The position numbers and the translations under genes are program-made. Below, in pieces: positions 1-11,776 of a stretch of 64,000 nucleotides of DNA (within the stretch, counting starts at the first letter, position 1; each line of letters opens with the position of its first letter). Origin of the DNA: Sarcomyxa edulis (taxonomy: Eukaryota; Basidiomycota; Agaricomycetes; Agaricales; Mycenaceae); NCBI GenBank assembly GCA_009761415.1, contig QUOL01000015.1, forward strand, positions 62,001 through 126,000, read 5' to 3'. The notes under the pieces are model-generated. The model did no database searches. It was not told where the DNA came from and was given only the letters and a program-made list of their open reading frames with translations.

Positions 1-2149
1 GGACAAGAAGTTTCGAAAAGGCATTCTGTTTAGTAGAATGAGTCAAGTCTGACTAGTACGGAGAGCATGAAAACGTACGCGAGTAGGTACAAGAGAGGTC
101 GGTTTCATAATCCGTTCAACAGCAGCGCCAGTGACTAATCGGCCGGTATCAAAAATCCAGGTTCGCACGGTTTCGATTTTCTTCTGTAGCCATGTAGAAT
201 CGACTCGTTGATTGCGTACATCTTCACGTCGGCGCATGTCACGTTTGGAGCCCATCTGGTAGATCTGGTCTTTTGGTATCAAGCAGCGAGGACATGGGCA
301 GCCACCGAGATATTTGATGGTAGCGAGTAGTACTCTGATAGAGCCAGTTTAGTAGAATAGAGACCATGAAAAGAAATGGACAAACTTCTCTGGATAATCG
401 GCAGCATAGGTGAAAAAGCGAGGGAAGATGAGACGTGTGACACCATCGTAGCATTTGATCTTTTCGCCGTGGACCCATGCGTGGATAAAGGCAGGCGTGA
501 GGAGTTTATCCCATACACCATGCATCAGCTCACGCTTGAGATGTGTCAGCATTGCAGCTGTCGGCGCTTTGTGGAATTTTTCACGGTAAGCTTCATTTAT
601 AGAGTCAGGAAGCTATGAATAACACATCGTTTAGTGAAGGATTGGCTCGATCAAGTGGTTCGAACATACGGAGGGGATATACGCTTGATGGTGACAAGAA
701 TGCGACGTTGGTTTGGCACGAATATATTTTGACAAGTTGCCGAAGAACGTATACAGCGGCCAGAGCGACGCGGTTCCAAAGTTTGCAAGATGAGTAGAAT
801 CTGACCAGAACATGTACGCCGCAATGACTGTCTCAAGGTTAGGATGTGCAGGTAGCGCACGGTGAGCTTCGAGCATCGCCGGTGATGTGTATAATTCACC
901 GTACGTTCGCTCGTGTCCCGGGGGGGGCTCAGGGATACCAGAGGTCTCGTAACATGGTGCTGGTGTAGTTGTGGAGTGGGAAGGGTCAGTGGGGTCATGA
1001 GTAGGATCCCAAAACTGATCGAACGGTGTCAAATGGTAACGTAGAAACTCCTCGCTTTGGAACGCTTCCTTCATGACATCAAGAAGAGGCCGGATAAGAA
1101 CCCCCTCCACCTTGAAGACCGCAGCATCCTTTTCTGCACGCTTGACCTTGGGCCCAGGTAGAGGGATTTCGATTGTAACGGTCTCCCAGCCATCTCGAAG
1201 CTCAGGTGTATCAGAGTCCAAGTGACCTGGAGGACCAAGCGGCACCTGAGCGTCTATGTTATCTCCGTCGACAGGCTGTTGGTCAAAATCCTTGTCCAAT
1301 CGTGCATGTTCACGGTTCGCACTAAACCCGCGTAGATCGGAAACCTTGAAATCTTCCTTTAGAAGGACATCCTGTACAAGACGGTCCAATTCACCGGCAG
1401 ATTTGAGGTTGGATCCGTTGTGAAACCAGCACATGAGACGAGCGGTCGAGGCATTTAATAAGGGAGCAAAGATCGACTCGGATGAATTAGCTTCTGACGA
1501 CGGGATATGGGGTGGTTCATTCGAGGGAGGTTTTGCGGTCAAAAAATTGGGAGAATCGCAAAGGTCGTCCAAGGATATACCTGCATCCGGATCGTGGGTT
1601 GGTTTCTGCGGGTATATTTTGTAGAGCCCAGCACGATTGACTTCAGTCTGGAAGCAGACAGGTGGTGGATTAACGGCAGCGGCAGGCGCATTAGTTGCTT
1701 GATTGACAGGGCTTGGTGCACGAGGAGCGTTTGCGAGAGCAGAAGGAGCTGGTGGCATGATATCGAGATATCGCTTTGGCAGCTTCTTTTGACGGCGTAA
1801 GTGTCCTCTCGGTCCAACAGGAGGAGAGGGTGGTGCGGGAGAGACATGTGGACTCGGAGACGGCGGGTCAACGTCCATCATATCCTAAGTGTAGATGAGC
1901 CATGTAAAACGATGAACAAGCTGCAAATAGTCTTACGTTGTTGGAGTTTTGAGCTGCGCCATCATCAACGTTCAACCCAGGCGCCGCACGGGGAGCCGAT
2001 TCATCGTTGTCGACAGATCCTATAGCGTCTTCGTGCGATCTCTTCAGTGGAGCCCGTGAAGCCCTAGCTTGAGCTATGCATTTGCGTTGGTGGATATTAA
2101 GGCCGTGTGGTGTACTGTAGTCTTTTCCGCAGATATTACACAAAACCAT
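1..2149 (-). CDS. Plavaka-type transposase, 3' part cut by window edge
   Basis: Exons 1937-2149, 670-1884, 386-612, 79-334 and 1-25 join in phase through introns of 51-57 bp, several with CTACTAAAC branch sites, and the frame runs off the left edge. The protein starts with a C2H2-like zinc finger (CNICGKDYSTPHGLNIHQRKC region), then a Pro-rich linker, then the Plavaka core: the motif FWSDSTHLANFGTASLWPLY, then FFGNLSKYIRAKP, then ADYPEKVLLATIKYLGGCPC and RRREDVRNQ. These blocks are the signature of Plavaka DNA transposases, CACTA-like elements abundant in Agaricomycetes; the enzyme cuts and inserts its own element in the nucleus. The ATG chosen lies just before the finger; an upstream in-frame extension exists but adds only hydrophobic residues. 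No stop or frameshift is seen in the 640 codons visible, so the copy may be intact. The catalytic end and the element's other terminus are outside the window. Confidence 0.88.
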
Positions 2150-2589
2150 GAGTAAAATGAAGAGCAATGCACTCAGGTGCATCCCGATATCGAGGACTCC
2201 CCAGTCAGACTGGAGAAGAGGGTGGGGTTGGAGAGAAAGGGCGAAAAAACCTGGTTGAAAAAAAGAAGTCGACGAAAAGGCTCGGATCAAACGTTCGGAG
2301 TCGGAGTCATCTCATTAGAGACGAATATGCTCGGATAAGGCCTATTGACAAGATGGTGCTGGGGTAAATATCTGGCAGGGGACTGAAACAGAAATTGAAA
2401 AGAATTATATTTCGCGGACAATAATGACAAGAATCGAGACCTGGGAACGCGAGAGATGTCGAGATCGAGTGAGAGTCCAAGAGTAAGCCGTGATCCTAAG
2501 TCCCAAGGGCTCGAAGTCAAACGGATGCTCCTGAGAGAGGCATCAGCCGTGAACAATACGCAGGCGACGTTACACGGTTAAGTAGATAT
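2150..2589. other. Gene-free stretch beside the Plavaka gene
   Basis: No coding sequence supported. This should contain the 5' leader and one end of the Plavaka element, but only one end is in the window, so no terminal repeat could be paired. Confidence 0.4.
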
Positions 2590-2777
2590 CTAGGCTATGA
2601 CAGGTGGTGGAGACGCACCCTTGCACCGTTTCGGATATGCTTGAATATGTCTCTGTGGTGCGTCAGGCCACGGTCTTTGCTGAGACGGTACACGAGGCTC
2701 ACAAATCCTCGCGAAGGTACAATAGCGCGATGGAGGCTGGTGAGCGCTCGCTGTGTTTTTGATGATCTCGTCATAGC

Positions 2778-3815
2778 TTGAAAACAAAAGTCAGATCTCG
2801 GGACGGCCCGATACTCTTGCCGCCGTTCGTGACGGTCACAAACCGTCACGACGATTCCGCACTTTTGCTGATGCCATTCATCGAAGCTAGACTCAACGTG
2901 AAGCGGGTTCTGGAAATCATCTATGCTGCTGGGGACTGCTCTGTGCCTACAATCGGTCGAAGGTACAGATATGACAACATCGCATCGTGAGTGTAACCCT
3001 TGTCTGACGAAACCAATCATCTGAGCTGCCCAAAAACAGCTACATCATGATGATGCCTATCGAGACCATTATCAAATCTGCCCATTTTAACACGATTGAC
3101 GGGTTAAACACAGTCGAGTTCATGTCCAAGGAGGAACAGCGCGCAATCATCGATCAAGTTGTCGCGCTAGTTGATCGCCTTCACAGTCAAAAAACCATCC
3201 ATGGCGATAGAAAAACTGCGAATCTGATCATGTGTTCCGATGGTCAACTCAGATTCTGTGATTTTGACGATGCTCGTTTTGAGAGTCCGTGGATCGATAT
3301 GCATTTTTTACTCCCTACGTGTCTTGGAGACGCTGCGTATTCCGACACGAAGCACACATGCAGATGATAAATATGCTATGGGCATGGTGATCTGTGAAAT
3401 TTACACAAATACTATACCACTCGGTGATGGAATAGGCTCGGGGGGCTCCCAGGAGAATCTTGACGACGCCCTCGAGGAGATCACGACTAGGCTTATGACT
3501 TGACGTAGCCTTGTTGATGACTCCGCCATTACTGGGCTCATCTCTGAATGTCTTCACGGCTGTGGCACCCCTCCCGCACATTTACACAAAATGCCGAGTC
3601 TTGAATGTGTTGACATGCACATTGGCTTCCGCGACTGCCGCGAAGATCCTGGTCATGGATATTCACGCATTTCTCATTGCGCCAGTTGTTCGGCTCGATT
3701 ATCTAGAGCTGGAGGACGTTCCAGAGCGAAGCTATTCAGATCTTCGGTGTCATATGTGTCGCTCAACCCTCGTTGTCCACACTGCAACAAGGGTGTTGGC
3801 TGGTCTCTATCTTAG
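2778..3815 (+). pseudogene. Decayed protein-kinase-like gene
   Basis: A kinase-like fold can be read on the plus strand. An upstream exon ending at 2986 joins in phase across a 53-bp GT-AG intron (2987-3039) to a hinge-like SYIMMMPIE, followed by a catalytic-loop motif HGDRKTANLI and CDFD in place of DFG. After about 3360 the frame shifts by one base; the later part resumes as DDKYAMGMVICEIYT, the usual kinase helix F-G region. A TGA at 3501-3503 then interrupts the same frame, which stays open to 3815 with clustered Cys residues. No splice site rescues the shift or the stop. The family (fungal-type, atypical kinases) is large in Agaricomycetes and rich in broken copies. I read it as a pseudogene; the 5' end is not defined. 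Confidence 0.5.
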
Positions 3816-4127
3816 TCGTCTCATCTGGCATGACGTTCTGTATTCTCCGTTTTGATTTTCACCACACTCTGTTGGAGGAGTATGTACACTTTACAGAGGA
3901 AACTACACAAAATGTGGTCCTTCTTTTTGTACACGACGATACGTAGGTATACGTAGGTCTATCGTCTCTCGCGAAATATGAGCGTCAGGCGCTCGATATG
4001 TTGTACACATGTTCAGAATATGCCCGTAGAAATCCCGATGTCTCCTTCCTTGATCCTGCCGTACGTGCCAAATGTTGTCCAAGTTCATCCCAATCCACCG
4101 AAGAAATCTAGAACAAAAATCCCATGT
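3816..4127. other. Gene-free stretch
   Basis: No supported gene, RNA or repeat; presumably 3' flanks of the two neighbouring loci. Confidence 0.4.
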
Positions 4128-5913
4128 CTATCCCCTAGATGAAAACAAGCCACTTTCTTGAAGTCCTGCAACAGAGAATGGATATCAGACGTAAACGAAA
4201 GAAAGAGACCTAAATCATTCCAATAAAAAGGGATCGATGCTCACCAGAGCGTTGTATAATTATCTCAGCATCAAGCTGTAGGAATCTCAAGTACATATCG
4301 TCCGGGTCCAAGTATTTATACTTTTGTGCTGGGTCTACAGCATTGACGAGTACCTTCTTCAGATACGTTCCATGGCCGGCATGGCCCTCAACCTCTGGTC
4401 GTAGACGACCACGATACCGATCGCGACGAGGCAAGCGCGATCCGACCATTTCGAAGAGTTCCTTTTCGTCGGTGTGACGGATATCGACTTTTAGGATTTC
4501 CAGCTTGGGAAGAATGGAGGGATCGTGAGTTCTGGATAGCCACTTGAAAGGTTTATTGAGCCGATGGTCGTCTCCGACAAACAAGGTATGATCCAGATTC
4601 AATTCTACTAGAGCTGACATCGGTCGGAGAAGCTCTATGAGCCTGGTAGAGCAGATCACCACATAGGTGAGAGAGAGCCGTTCGAGTTGCGAGTTGGAGA
4701 GGAGATACACGAGCCCTTCGTATGGCACAGTGGCATACCACTTAGTTGGACCGTTGTGTGTGTTGTAGCTAGAGAACGAGAATTCCTGCAAGGCAGGTAA
4801 AATCAGGGAGGGCAAGAAGGAAGGATGGAGGAGACCGCCTCGATCGCTCCTCATTATTTGGAGGTCAAGAATTCGGAGATTAGGCATGGAGAAACTCTCC
4901 CAGACGGCGGTTGAGCGTCTCGAGTGGTCCTGACCAAGAATGATAGAACATTCGACTAGAGATTGGCTGCAGAGTCGAAGCACGTAGTGGCATCCCTCAG
5001 GATTGAGGAATATTCGCTGAAAGTTGACGTGAGTCAACTGCATCCATGGAAGATCTATGTGGAAGTCTGTTCGACCGGAAAATTCTGATACGGTAAATAA
5101 TGGCGTCGTCGTATAAGAGCTGAATTCCAAGCGTTTTAGACGAGGGGCATTGGAGAACGCAGTGATAGCTCCCTGCCACTTGGTGAAATCACGCCTTCTA
5201 AGCTCCGGGGTGTCCATGTGAAGTGCCGCAGATTCTAGTAGAGCAAATGATCTGGATGGGATATCCTGGAAAGGGTCGGAAACTAGAAGTCTGGACGGAT
5301 ATTTGGGAAGAATGACCTGCAGACTTTTGAGACGACCAGCGTACGTCGCAACGACTTTCATCATGCGTTCGAGGTCTGAGATGACGGGATATTTTCGCGG
5401 CGTATTACCATGGTCTAGACTGATCTTCATAGATATTGGGAGCCACCCACTTCTATATAGCCAAGATTCCACCAGTTTCTCCGTATAATCTGGGATAGAG
5501 TGATCTGGCAAAACCTCGACAGTGATATCCGACCAGAGGCGAGGGGTATGGAGGACGACCTTTCTCCAACCAGAGCAAATTTGTCCGAGTACCAGAGGGA
5601 ACCTGTCGTTCTTCGAGTCGGAAAGGAGACGCGAGGGTTCGGTGTGGCATAGCAAAAATATGTGGGTCACCAGCTCAGGTGGAAGACGACGAGCGGCCGA
5701 TAATGCTGCAGTGTACGTTGCCAGATCGCCTTTCCGTTTTGCGATCTTGACGTAGACGTTGTTTAGGAGCCCCTGAATGCGAGCTGCCTCTGATTGGAGC
5801 TCTCGACAGTCGGCTTGCGCAGCCTGGATGAGATCAAGAATGCCTTTGGATTGGGCTTCTGATGGGGGGATGTTGGTTTTCAGTACTGCAGTGAGTTCTG
5901 AGTTCAAATCCAT
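4128..5913 (-). CDS. F-box protein, copy 1 of a paralogous pair
   Basis: Exons 4245-5913 and 4128-4165 give 568 residues. A coiled-coil-like N-terminal segment of about 85 residues is followed by an F-box core, LPPELVTHIFLLC, and then Leu-rich segments, the usual layout of Agaricomycete F-box-like proteins that recruit targets to SCF ubiquitin ligases through Skp1. The start MDLNSE was preferred to an ATG 35 codons upstream because the second copy (12487-14213) aligns from exactly this point. The last intron (GTGAGC to TTGCAG) is supported by the same donor (RSG then GTGAG) in the second copy. The target is unknown. An internal LPPEL-type F-box and good conservation between the copies argue that both were functional when they diverged. 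Confidence 0.78.
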
Positions 5914-6298
5914 TGTCAAAGATGGAAGACTGCAGGTATTGACACGCTCAAGATAAGCACGTTCAATTTGCGCGGTGACAATGCACAGATACCTTGAAGG
6001 CCTCCAAAAAACCTCCAAATCAAGATGGCCGGTTTAGACTAGTAGGTTGTGCCAAACAACGCGACCAGATGTTGAGACACAGAGATATGACACGAGGTTT
6101 GGGTGAGACAGACTTCTGTCAGACCTGTTCGAAGTTTTGGTTGAGCTAGTGGCACCGTAAGACTAAGAGTGGGAGAGCCCTTGGCCGCCACGTCGGAGAT
6201 TGAAGAGAAGCTCGAACCACTGGACCGTGGAAAACAAAGTTACATAAGCTCGCGTCGTCAATGATTGTGGCAGTGGCGCAACTTGAAGCCTACTTCGG

Positions 6299-6306
6299 AC
6301 TACTTC
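6299..6306. repeat. Left target-site duplication of the KDZ element
   Basis: ACTACTTC sits directly outside the left inverted repeat and recurs at 11769-11776 directly outside the right one. The shared block is 10 bp (GACTACTTCG), so the exact 8-bp frame is ambiguous by one or two bases. Zisupton/KDZ elements are known to make 8-bp duplications. Confidence 0.7.
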
Positions 6307-6374
6307 GAGGACATGTGGGAAATGAGAAGTCCGGCAGTTTAATCCGGCGGGGAGTCCGGCGGGGAGTTCGGCGG
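6307..6374 (+). repeat. Left terminal inverted repeat of the KDZ element
   Basis: Matches the reverse complement of 11711-11768: the outer GTGGGAA-TGAGAAGTCCGGCA block is nearly exact. The inner part carries a short direct repeat of TCCGGCGGGGAG, which is not duplicated on the right side. Confidence 0.75.
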
Positions 6375-6450
6375 CAAGGACGGCTGACCAGGATTGGGCG
6401 GGGCTTGAAATAAAGAAGTATTCCTGCTCGCCCTTACCTCGCAGACAGCC

Positions 6451-8739
6451 ATGTCGTTCTTGCATGTCCTGGGCCTCCTGTCAAAGCACCCTATCCTTTG
6501 TAACCTTACTACCAATCAGATAATCACTTTTCTAAGACTTTCGGTCCGCTTGAAGAGGGACATTTTGCAGCCACAACCAACCAGCCAGCTACCTGACGAA
6601 GCACCACCTGTCCTCCCTCCTTCAGTAGCGACCTTCTTGAGCACGTCTCTGAGCATTCCCATAGACTCCATGGAGGACTGTTGGAGCATACTGAAAGATG
6701 AAGTGTGGGCAATGCCAAGTCCTGGAGAATGGGACGAACAAGACAAGGAGATGTTCAGGTCCCATGGTTGGAAGCTCGGTCTGAGTACGTTTGTGTCTCT
6801 TAACTGTGGTATTCTCATAGCTGAATATGCCGGACTTGAAGCCTATATCACCTTGTATCCTCCTCTTCATTTCTGTCCAAATCCCAATTGTTCGCGAACA
6901 GCACCTTTGAAGAAGGAGGAACAACGGCAGGTGGTAGTGTATACCATGGATAATGGTGCTTGCCCTGCGTGGTCTGTACACTTAATCTGTTCAGGTGCGC
7001 ATGCATTGCAATCACCTCTTTTCCATTCAAGAAACTAAGTAATGCTCTCTCAGATTGCAGTACCAATTATCACAACAGTTTCCGTGTCTACAAAGGAGAA
7101 CGTACCTATTATCCGGGCATTCCAGATTATATCCAAGTTGGTGAACACCAGTTCATAGAGAAGAAGTTAGTCAACCACTGGATAGGTATGATGGTAGTGG
7201 GATGGTGCGTTGCATTGGATAGTGTCAAGATCTCTAGTTTGACTTTTATTTTGGCATACAGGTTCTCAGCTACAAACTGTGCTCGCCTCTACGACATGAC
7301 ACTCTCCGAGCGTGAACCTACTGGCAATGGTTGGCAGTTTGGATTTGAGCTCACCACCAACCATGTTTGGGACGCCTTTACTATTGTAACACTTCTGGAG
7401 GATACCAAGCGCAACAATGCCATTCTTCGAGTTCCTCACACTGGCCTTCAGAAGGATCGTTTCTTAGCTCCCATGTCTGCTCGCAACGACCGTATCATCC
7501 GCTTTGGTCAGCCAGAGATCTTTCATTTCTGCGACAAGTGTACGCGTTACTATACTGATCCTGATGGTAATATGCGTACGTTTTTCTGAGATCATTAGAA
7601 GTGTCCTACTGTTGCTGATTGTTCTATGCTCAGGCCGCTGCCGTGTTGTTGTCTGTGATGGTGTAACCCTTGGACGCCCTTGCTGTGCCCGTCCTCACTG
7701 TCTTATTCCTCTTGCCAACAATCGTCACCGTTTCTGTCCCACTCACGATGCATATCACAAGATATGTGCAGTGACCAAATGTGATAAGCCCATTGTTGAA
7801 GGTACAAAGATGTGCTCCGAACCAGAGCACCAGAAGATCGAAGCTATCAACAAGGCACATGGGAAGGCATCGTTCATCCTCAAGGAACGGCTACAGCGTC
7901 AGCGAGTGTCACATCCCAATGACTCAATGACGGATGCTCCTTCTCGAAAGGGCTTGGACGGGGAGAATGATGATGGTGTTGATGATCTAGAAGAGAATGT
8001 CGAGTGGTTTGAAGTCGATGAAGGGGAGGTGCAAATGTTCAATGAGAGGAATCCTGGTTCAATTGGTGTTCCGGACACAGTCATCGATCCATGTGACCGC
8101 AAGTCTGAGACAGGCAACCGACGAGTGAAAATAACTGCAGAGATCAACCGCTGTCGGACACACAATGAGCAGACACTAGTGTTTGCGTGTGGTGTTGTTC
8201 CAGCTCGTGCAACAATGCGTACAGCTGAAGCCACGTCCAATGTATTGGTACGTTTCCTTGTCTTGCGTGTTGTTGCACGTTCTAAATGAACTCTCTCCTA
8301 GCACCTGACCAAAAGGGTGTTTTCAGTTCCTGGCGCTGAGAAGCCGGACCATTTTATCTACGATACAAACTGTGACGCAAAACAACAGGTCATGGCTCAG
8401 AAGGATCCATGGTGGGACAACATTGGAATGTGCGTTGATGTGTGGCATTTCTTGAACAAGCACAAGGTGACGCACACTTTCTGTCAAGAGCATTGTAACC
8501 CTGCCGATTATCCAGAGCTCATGAACGAAGACGGTACTGGATGGTTCTTCAACACCTCTGTTGCTGAGCAGGTCAACAGCTGGTTTGGTGGCTATCACTC
8601 CATCTGCCGGGAGATGCTGCCTATCAAGTATGACCTGTTTCTTGATGAGATGGTACGTTTGCGCAACATTAACGTCGTTGCCAGACTAGAACGAGAAGGG
8701 TGTCATCCTCATCATATTTGCAACGGTGTCCGGGTCTGA
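6451..8739 (+). CDS. KDZ transposase with CxC5 and CxC6 clusters
   Basis: Exons 6451-6994, 7054-7185, 7270-7575, 7634-8247 and 8302-8739 give 677 residues with no frame break. The N-terminal part has the CxC5-like cluster (FCPNPNC ... CSDCSTNYH); the middle has the CxC6-like cluster (HFCDKCTRYY ... CDGVTLGRPCC ... FCPTHD ... CAVTKCDKP). The C-terminal part carries the KDZ core: candidate acidic residues are in CDGVTLG, YDTNCDAK and NTSVAEQVNSWFGGYH, the last being the usual glutamate block. The protein should bind the element ends and catalyse transposition. The 7186-7269 intron has a length divisible by three, so retention would add 28 residues; I chose splicing because HWIATNCARLYD fits the expected core better. 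Assignment of the exact DDE residues is by pattern only. Confidence 0.85.
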
Positions 8740-9193
8740 CCTTTACTTGTACTTGTCCTTAATTTCTTTCCAGTCATTTAATAATACAATGGCTCTTTCA
8801 TAACCTGAAATGTGATGGAGAAAATCTATAGGTCTCATAGAAAAATGCGAAAACATACGTTCATTTCCTAAAATGGCAGAGGAGGCTGTGCAGCAGAATA
8901 TCAGATATTCTCCAATTCCCACGCTATCCAGAGAGACGTCTGCCTAGATACAGCATCCTCCACCCTGAGTAAAGGTATACAGCTGGAATAACCATGTATA
9001 TATGGTATAAAACATCCTCAAAAACATATTCTATTTTCTGAAAAAACGGTACATATCGATATAAGGGACACTGAGTGGCGACAAAGAATGGCTATGGAAA
9101 GGTATACATGGACCATGGTATAGGATTGGAGAGTGTTGAACATGTGGAAAAAAGGATTTATAGTGTGAAAGAGTAGTAAAATGACCAAGCAGA
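8740..9193. other. Spacer between the convergent KDZ genes
   Basis: AT-rich 3' flank shared by the two genes; only short direct motifs (GTATACATGGACCATGGTATA region near 9100) and no coding signal. Confidence 0.45.
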
Positions 9194-11540
9194 TTACTTC
9201 AAAGGATACATACGAGCAAACCTGGACCATTTTCCTTCATCTGAGTATCCCGCTGCAACCGCCTTGTCTCGATCCTCCTGGCTTGCATCGTTCCATCGTT
9301 CTTGGGCATTGTAGTATGTTGACTTGTGAAAGGGGACTTTGAATACCTCAACAAACCGCTCAGCTATGCGTAGATGAGCAAGTTTGGTAGATTGCATGGC
9401 TATGAAGCCGGCATGTATGTCAACGGTATATGAGTCTGCAGGCCAAACTGGGGAAGCGCTCGGAAGAGAAGAAGTTGCAGACAATGGAGAGGCAGCCGAC
9501 AATGACTGACTTGAGCTACCAGTATCAGGAGACCATAAATTATAGGAAGTTGATGACGAAGCCGATGTTGATGACATGGGATGTGTGTAGGTAGTTGGAG
9601 AGTCGGGGAAGTCAGAGAAGGAATATGGTTTATCGATGGTGCCTGCACCATGAGGAATGACCAAAGGTGAAAGGCGGGGGCGCTGGGATCTCAAGTTGAA
9701 AATATCTCTATTGTCCTCCGGTTCCTTCTTCATTCGACGTTTGCCTTTGCCAATTTGAAAGTCAAAGTTTGTTGACGTGACTTCAATGTCAGAGTCGTTA
9801 TCGTCTTCAATGTATGTATAGGGATTGGGACGTTTCTTCTGGGATTTGAGCGAGTAACGCACTGCCCGCCGTTCACCAGGCATGTTACGACGCATATGAA
9901 TGGCAGGGGGAGGAGCAGCGAGACGCTCAAGATGGGCTTCAAACTCTTGGCAAGTGACTCCGCGTCGACGAAAGAATAGCCCACAGCCAGTAGAGACCGG
10001 GTGAGGGAAATCAAGACTCACTTCGACCCAGTACTTGGATGTAACATCAAACATCTCAACAGCCGTCAACGCCCCTGCCTCACCAAGGCTCTTCCAAGTC
10101 GAAGGACTAATAATGTGTTTTGCCGTCTGAGAAGTCCAGGTTGGACAGTCTGAGATAAGCATACGACGGGGTGGTTGGTTGTCTGAGTCCCAGTAGATGA
10201 GGGTAAAATGATGACCATCCTTCTTGTTGATGAGATTCTGTTGTTCCACAATGGCGTTTTTCTGGAGGTCGTCTATCATCCTAGTCTCATACCACGTTGG
10301 ATTTAGCTGCGTTGTCATTTTGGGTTGAGCTTGGGTCAACGGAAGTCGTGAACCAGATGCAGCAGCATTGATATGAGCTCGTTTCTTCGGTTTAGATACT
10401 TGAGAAGCGCGTTTTGTTGTAAGAGGGGCACGAGGGATGGGTATACAAGGTGTCAGAAGTGGTTGACCGAAGAGATGTGCCTCAGCGCCATCTACGTTCG
10501 GAGGAGACACTGACAGATGTAGAGCAGGATGCAGAGTGGTTGTAGAGCCGGGATTGCTAGTGGGTGAAGCAGGAGATATAGAGAATGTTGGAACAGAGCC
10601 AGGGAGGAGGTCTGGAGATAACGACATGGCAAGCGCGGCCTGAAGTTGCTCGTCTTCCGTCTCGTACGTTGTTGGAAGGTGCAGAGACCCATCAGGGCTG
10701 TCATCACCATCCGAGGCCAGGGAACGCTCAAGCGCAGCCTGGTAAGCTGCCTCTTCTCTTCTTTCCTCAAAAAGTGCTTGAGCTCGCTGTTCCTGTACTT
10801 TTCTCGCTGTCACCTGTATGGCCTCATTGAATGTGGTAACACCATCATATCCACGTGTAATGATGTTGAGAGCTGCGTCGCGTTCAAGCTCTCTCTGAGT
10901 GCGAGGATTATCGAAGGAATGGGTGATGTTTGGGTTGGCAGACGCATACTCTATGGGTCGTTCTGAGATAATAACATCGTCTGGGCGAGGTAAAGACAGG
11001 TCATCATTTTCGTCAAAAGGAGGAATAGATTCGAGGTCGAAAGAAGTGCGACGGTCTGCCTTCCGTTGTCTTTTCTCTCGTTGTGATGGGGTGAGCTTAT
11101 CAAGATTGTGTCCAGGAGCACTACATCCGCCTTCATCGATACAATGCTGCTTGCATTTGTTACGTGTGCAACGACAATGACGGTTCCTGTTACAAAATCC
11201 ACACATGCAGAACTTCTCTGCTTGTGTAGTAGGCTCTGCTGTATGTGACGCATCTTGAGGTGCACCTTTGATAGGTGGTTGGTTTGGACCTCCGATGGGC
11301 GGGTGACCTGGTGGTGGATTGGGAAAGGAGTGGAATAATTTGCATTGAACACACTGTATCCCTTGTATAAGTAGCTGAGCAGCTGCCAATATAAAGTATG
11401 ATGCTTACTCTAACATAATAGTGACCAGCGGTCTTTCCACCAACAGCAAATTGAATAGGTAGATACCCATTACACGACCTGCATACATTTTCTGCAAACA
11501 GAGAAAGTGCTGCCACGGTAGATTGACTGAACGGGGCCAT
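9194..11540 (-). CDS. KDZ-borne Cys-rich accessory protein, function unknown
   Basis: Exons 11409-11540 and 9194-11374 give 770 residues. The N-terminus has two CxxC knuckles (NVCRSCNGYLP and IQCVQCKLFHSFP), then a dense Cys/His cluster FCMCGFCNRNRHCRCTRN with CKQHCIDEGGCSAPGH, which looks like a zinc-binding module. A long disordered Pro/Ser-rich part follows, then a conserved-looking globular segment (WYETRMIDDLQKNAIV ... WKSLGEAGALTAVEMFDVT ... GCGLFFRRRGVTC). A basic stretch KGKRRMKKE could be a nuclear signal. The intron joining the exons would be only 34 bp, so that junction is uncertain. The gene lies wholly inside the KDZ inverted repeats and converges on the transposase. I do not recognise the family; DNA binding or a transposition cofactor is inference. 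Confidence 0.72.
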
Positions 11541-11710
11541 TTATTTCGTAATGTAGGTCGTAAAGAAGAGATCGTAAAGAAGAGATTATAAAGAAGAGAG
11601 AATGAGAGCGAGGGTTTCGCACAGGGGTGGGAATGCGGGGAAGAGGGAGGAGGAGAGATTAGGGTTCAGGGCTTAAGTCCTGGTTTCAGGCTCCGCTCGA
11701 TTTGCATGTG

Positions 11711-11768
11711 TGCCGAACTCGTCCCGCCGGACTGGACATGCCGGACTTCTCAATTCCCACAATTTCTG
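11711..11768 (-). repeat. Right terminal inverted repeat of the KDZ element
   Basis: Reverse complement pairs with 6307-6374. The interior GCCGAACTCGTCCCGCCGG block and the outer CCGGACTTCTCAATTCCCAC block both match the left end. Confidence 0.75.
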
Positions 11769-11776
11769 ACTACTTC
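11769..11776. repeat. Right target-site duplication of the KDZ element
   Basis: ACTACTTC, identical to 6299-6306, immediately outside the right inverted repeat. Confidence 0.7.

Larger units (their letters stand above)
6307..11768. mobile_element. KDZ-superfamily DNA transposon with two convergent genes
   Basis: A 5.46-kb element bounded by imperfect inverted repeats (6307-6374 and 11711-11768) and an 8-bp direct duplication. The ends share, in inverted orientation, TGTGGGAANTGAGAAGTCCGGCA followed by CCGGCGGG and GAGTTCGGC. Inside are a plus-strand transposase with CxC5 and CxC6 cysteine clusters (6451-8739) and a minus-strand Cys-rich partner gene (9194-11540); they converge on a 455-bp spacer. 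All transposase introns splice in phase, so the copy looks potentially autonomous. KDZ (Kyakuja-Dileera-Zisupton) elements are expanded in mushroom genomes. It is inserted between two F-box paralogues. Confidence 0.82.
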
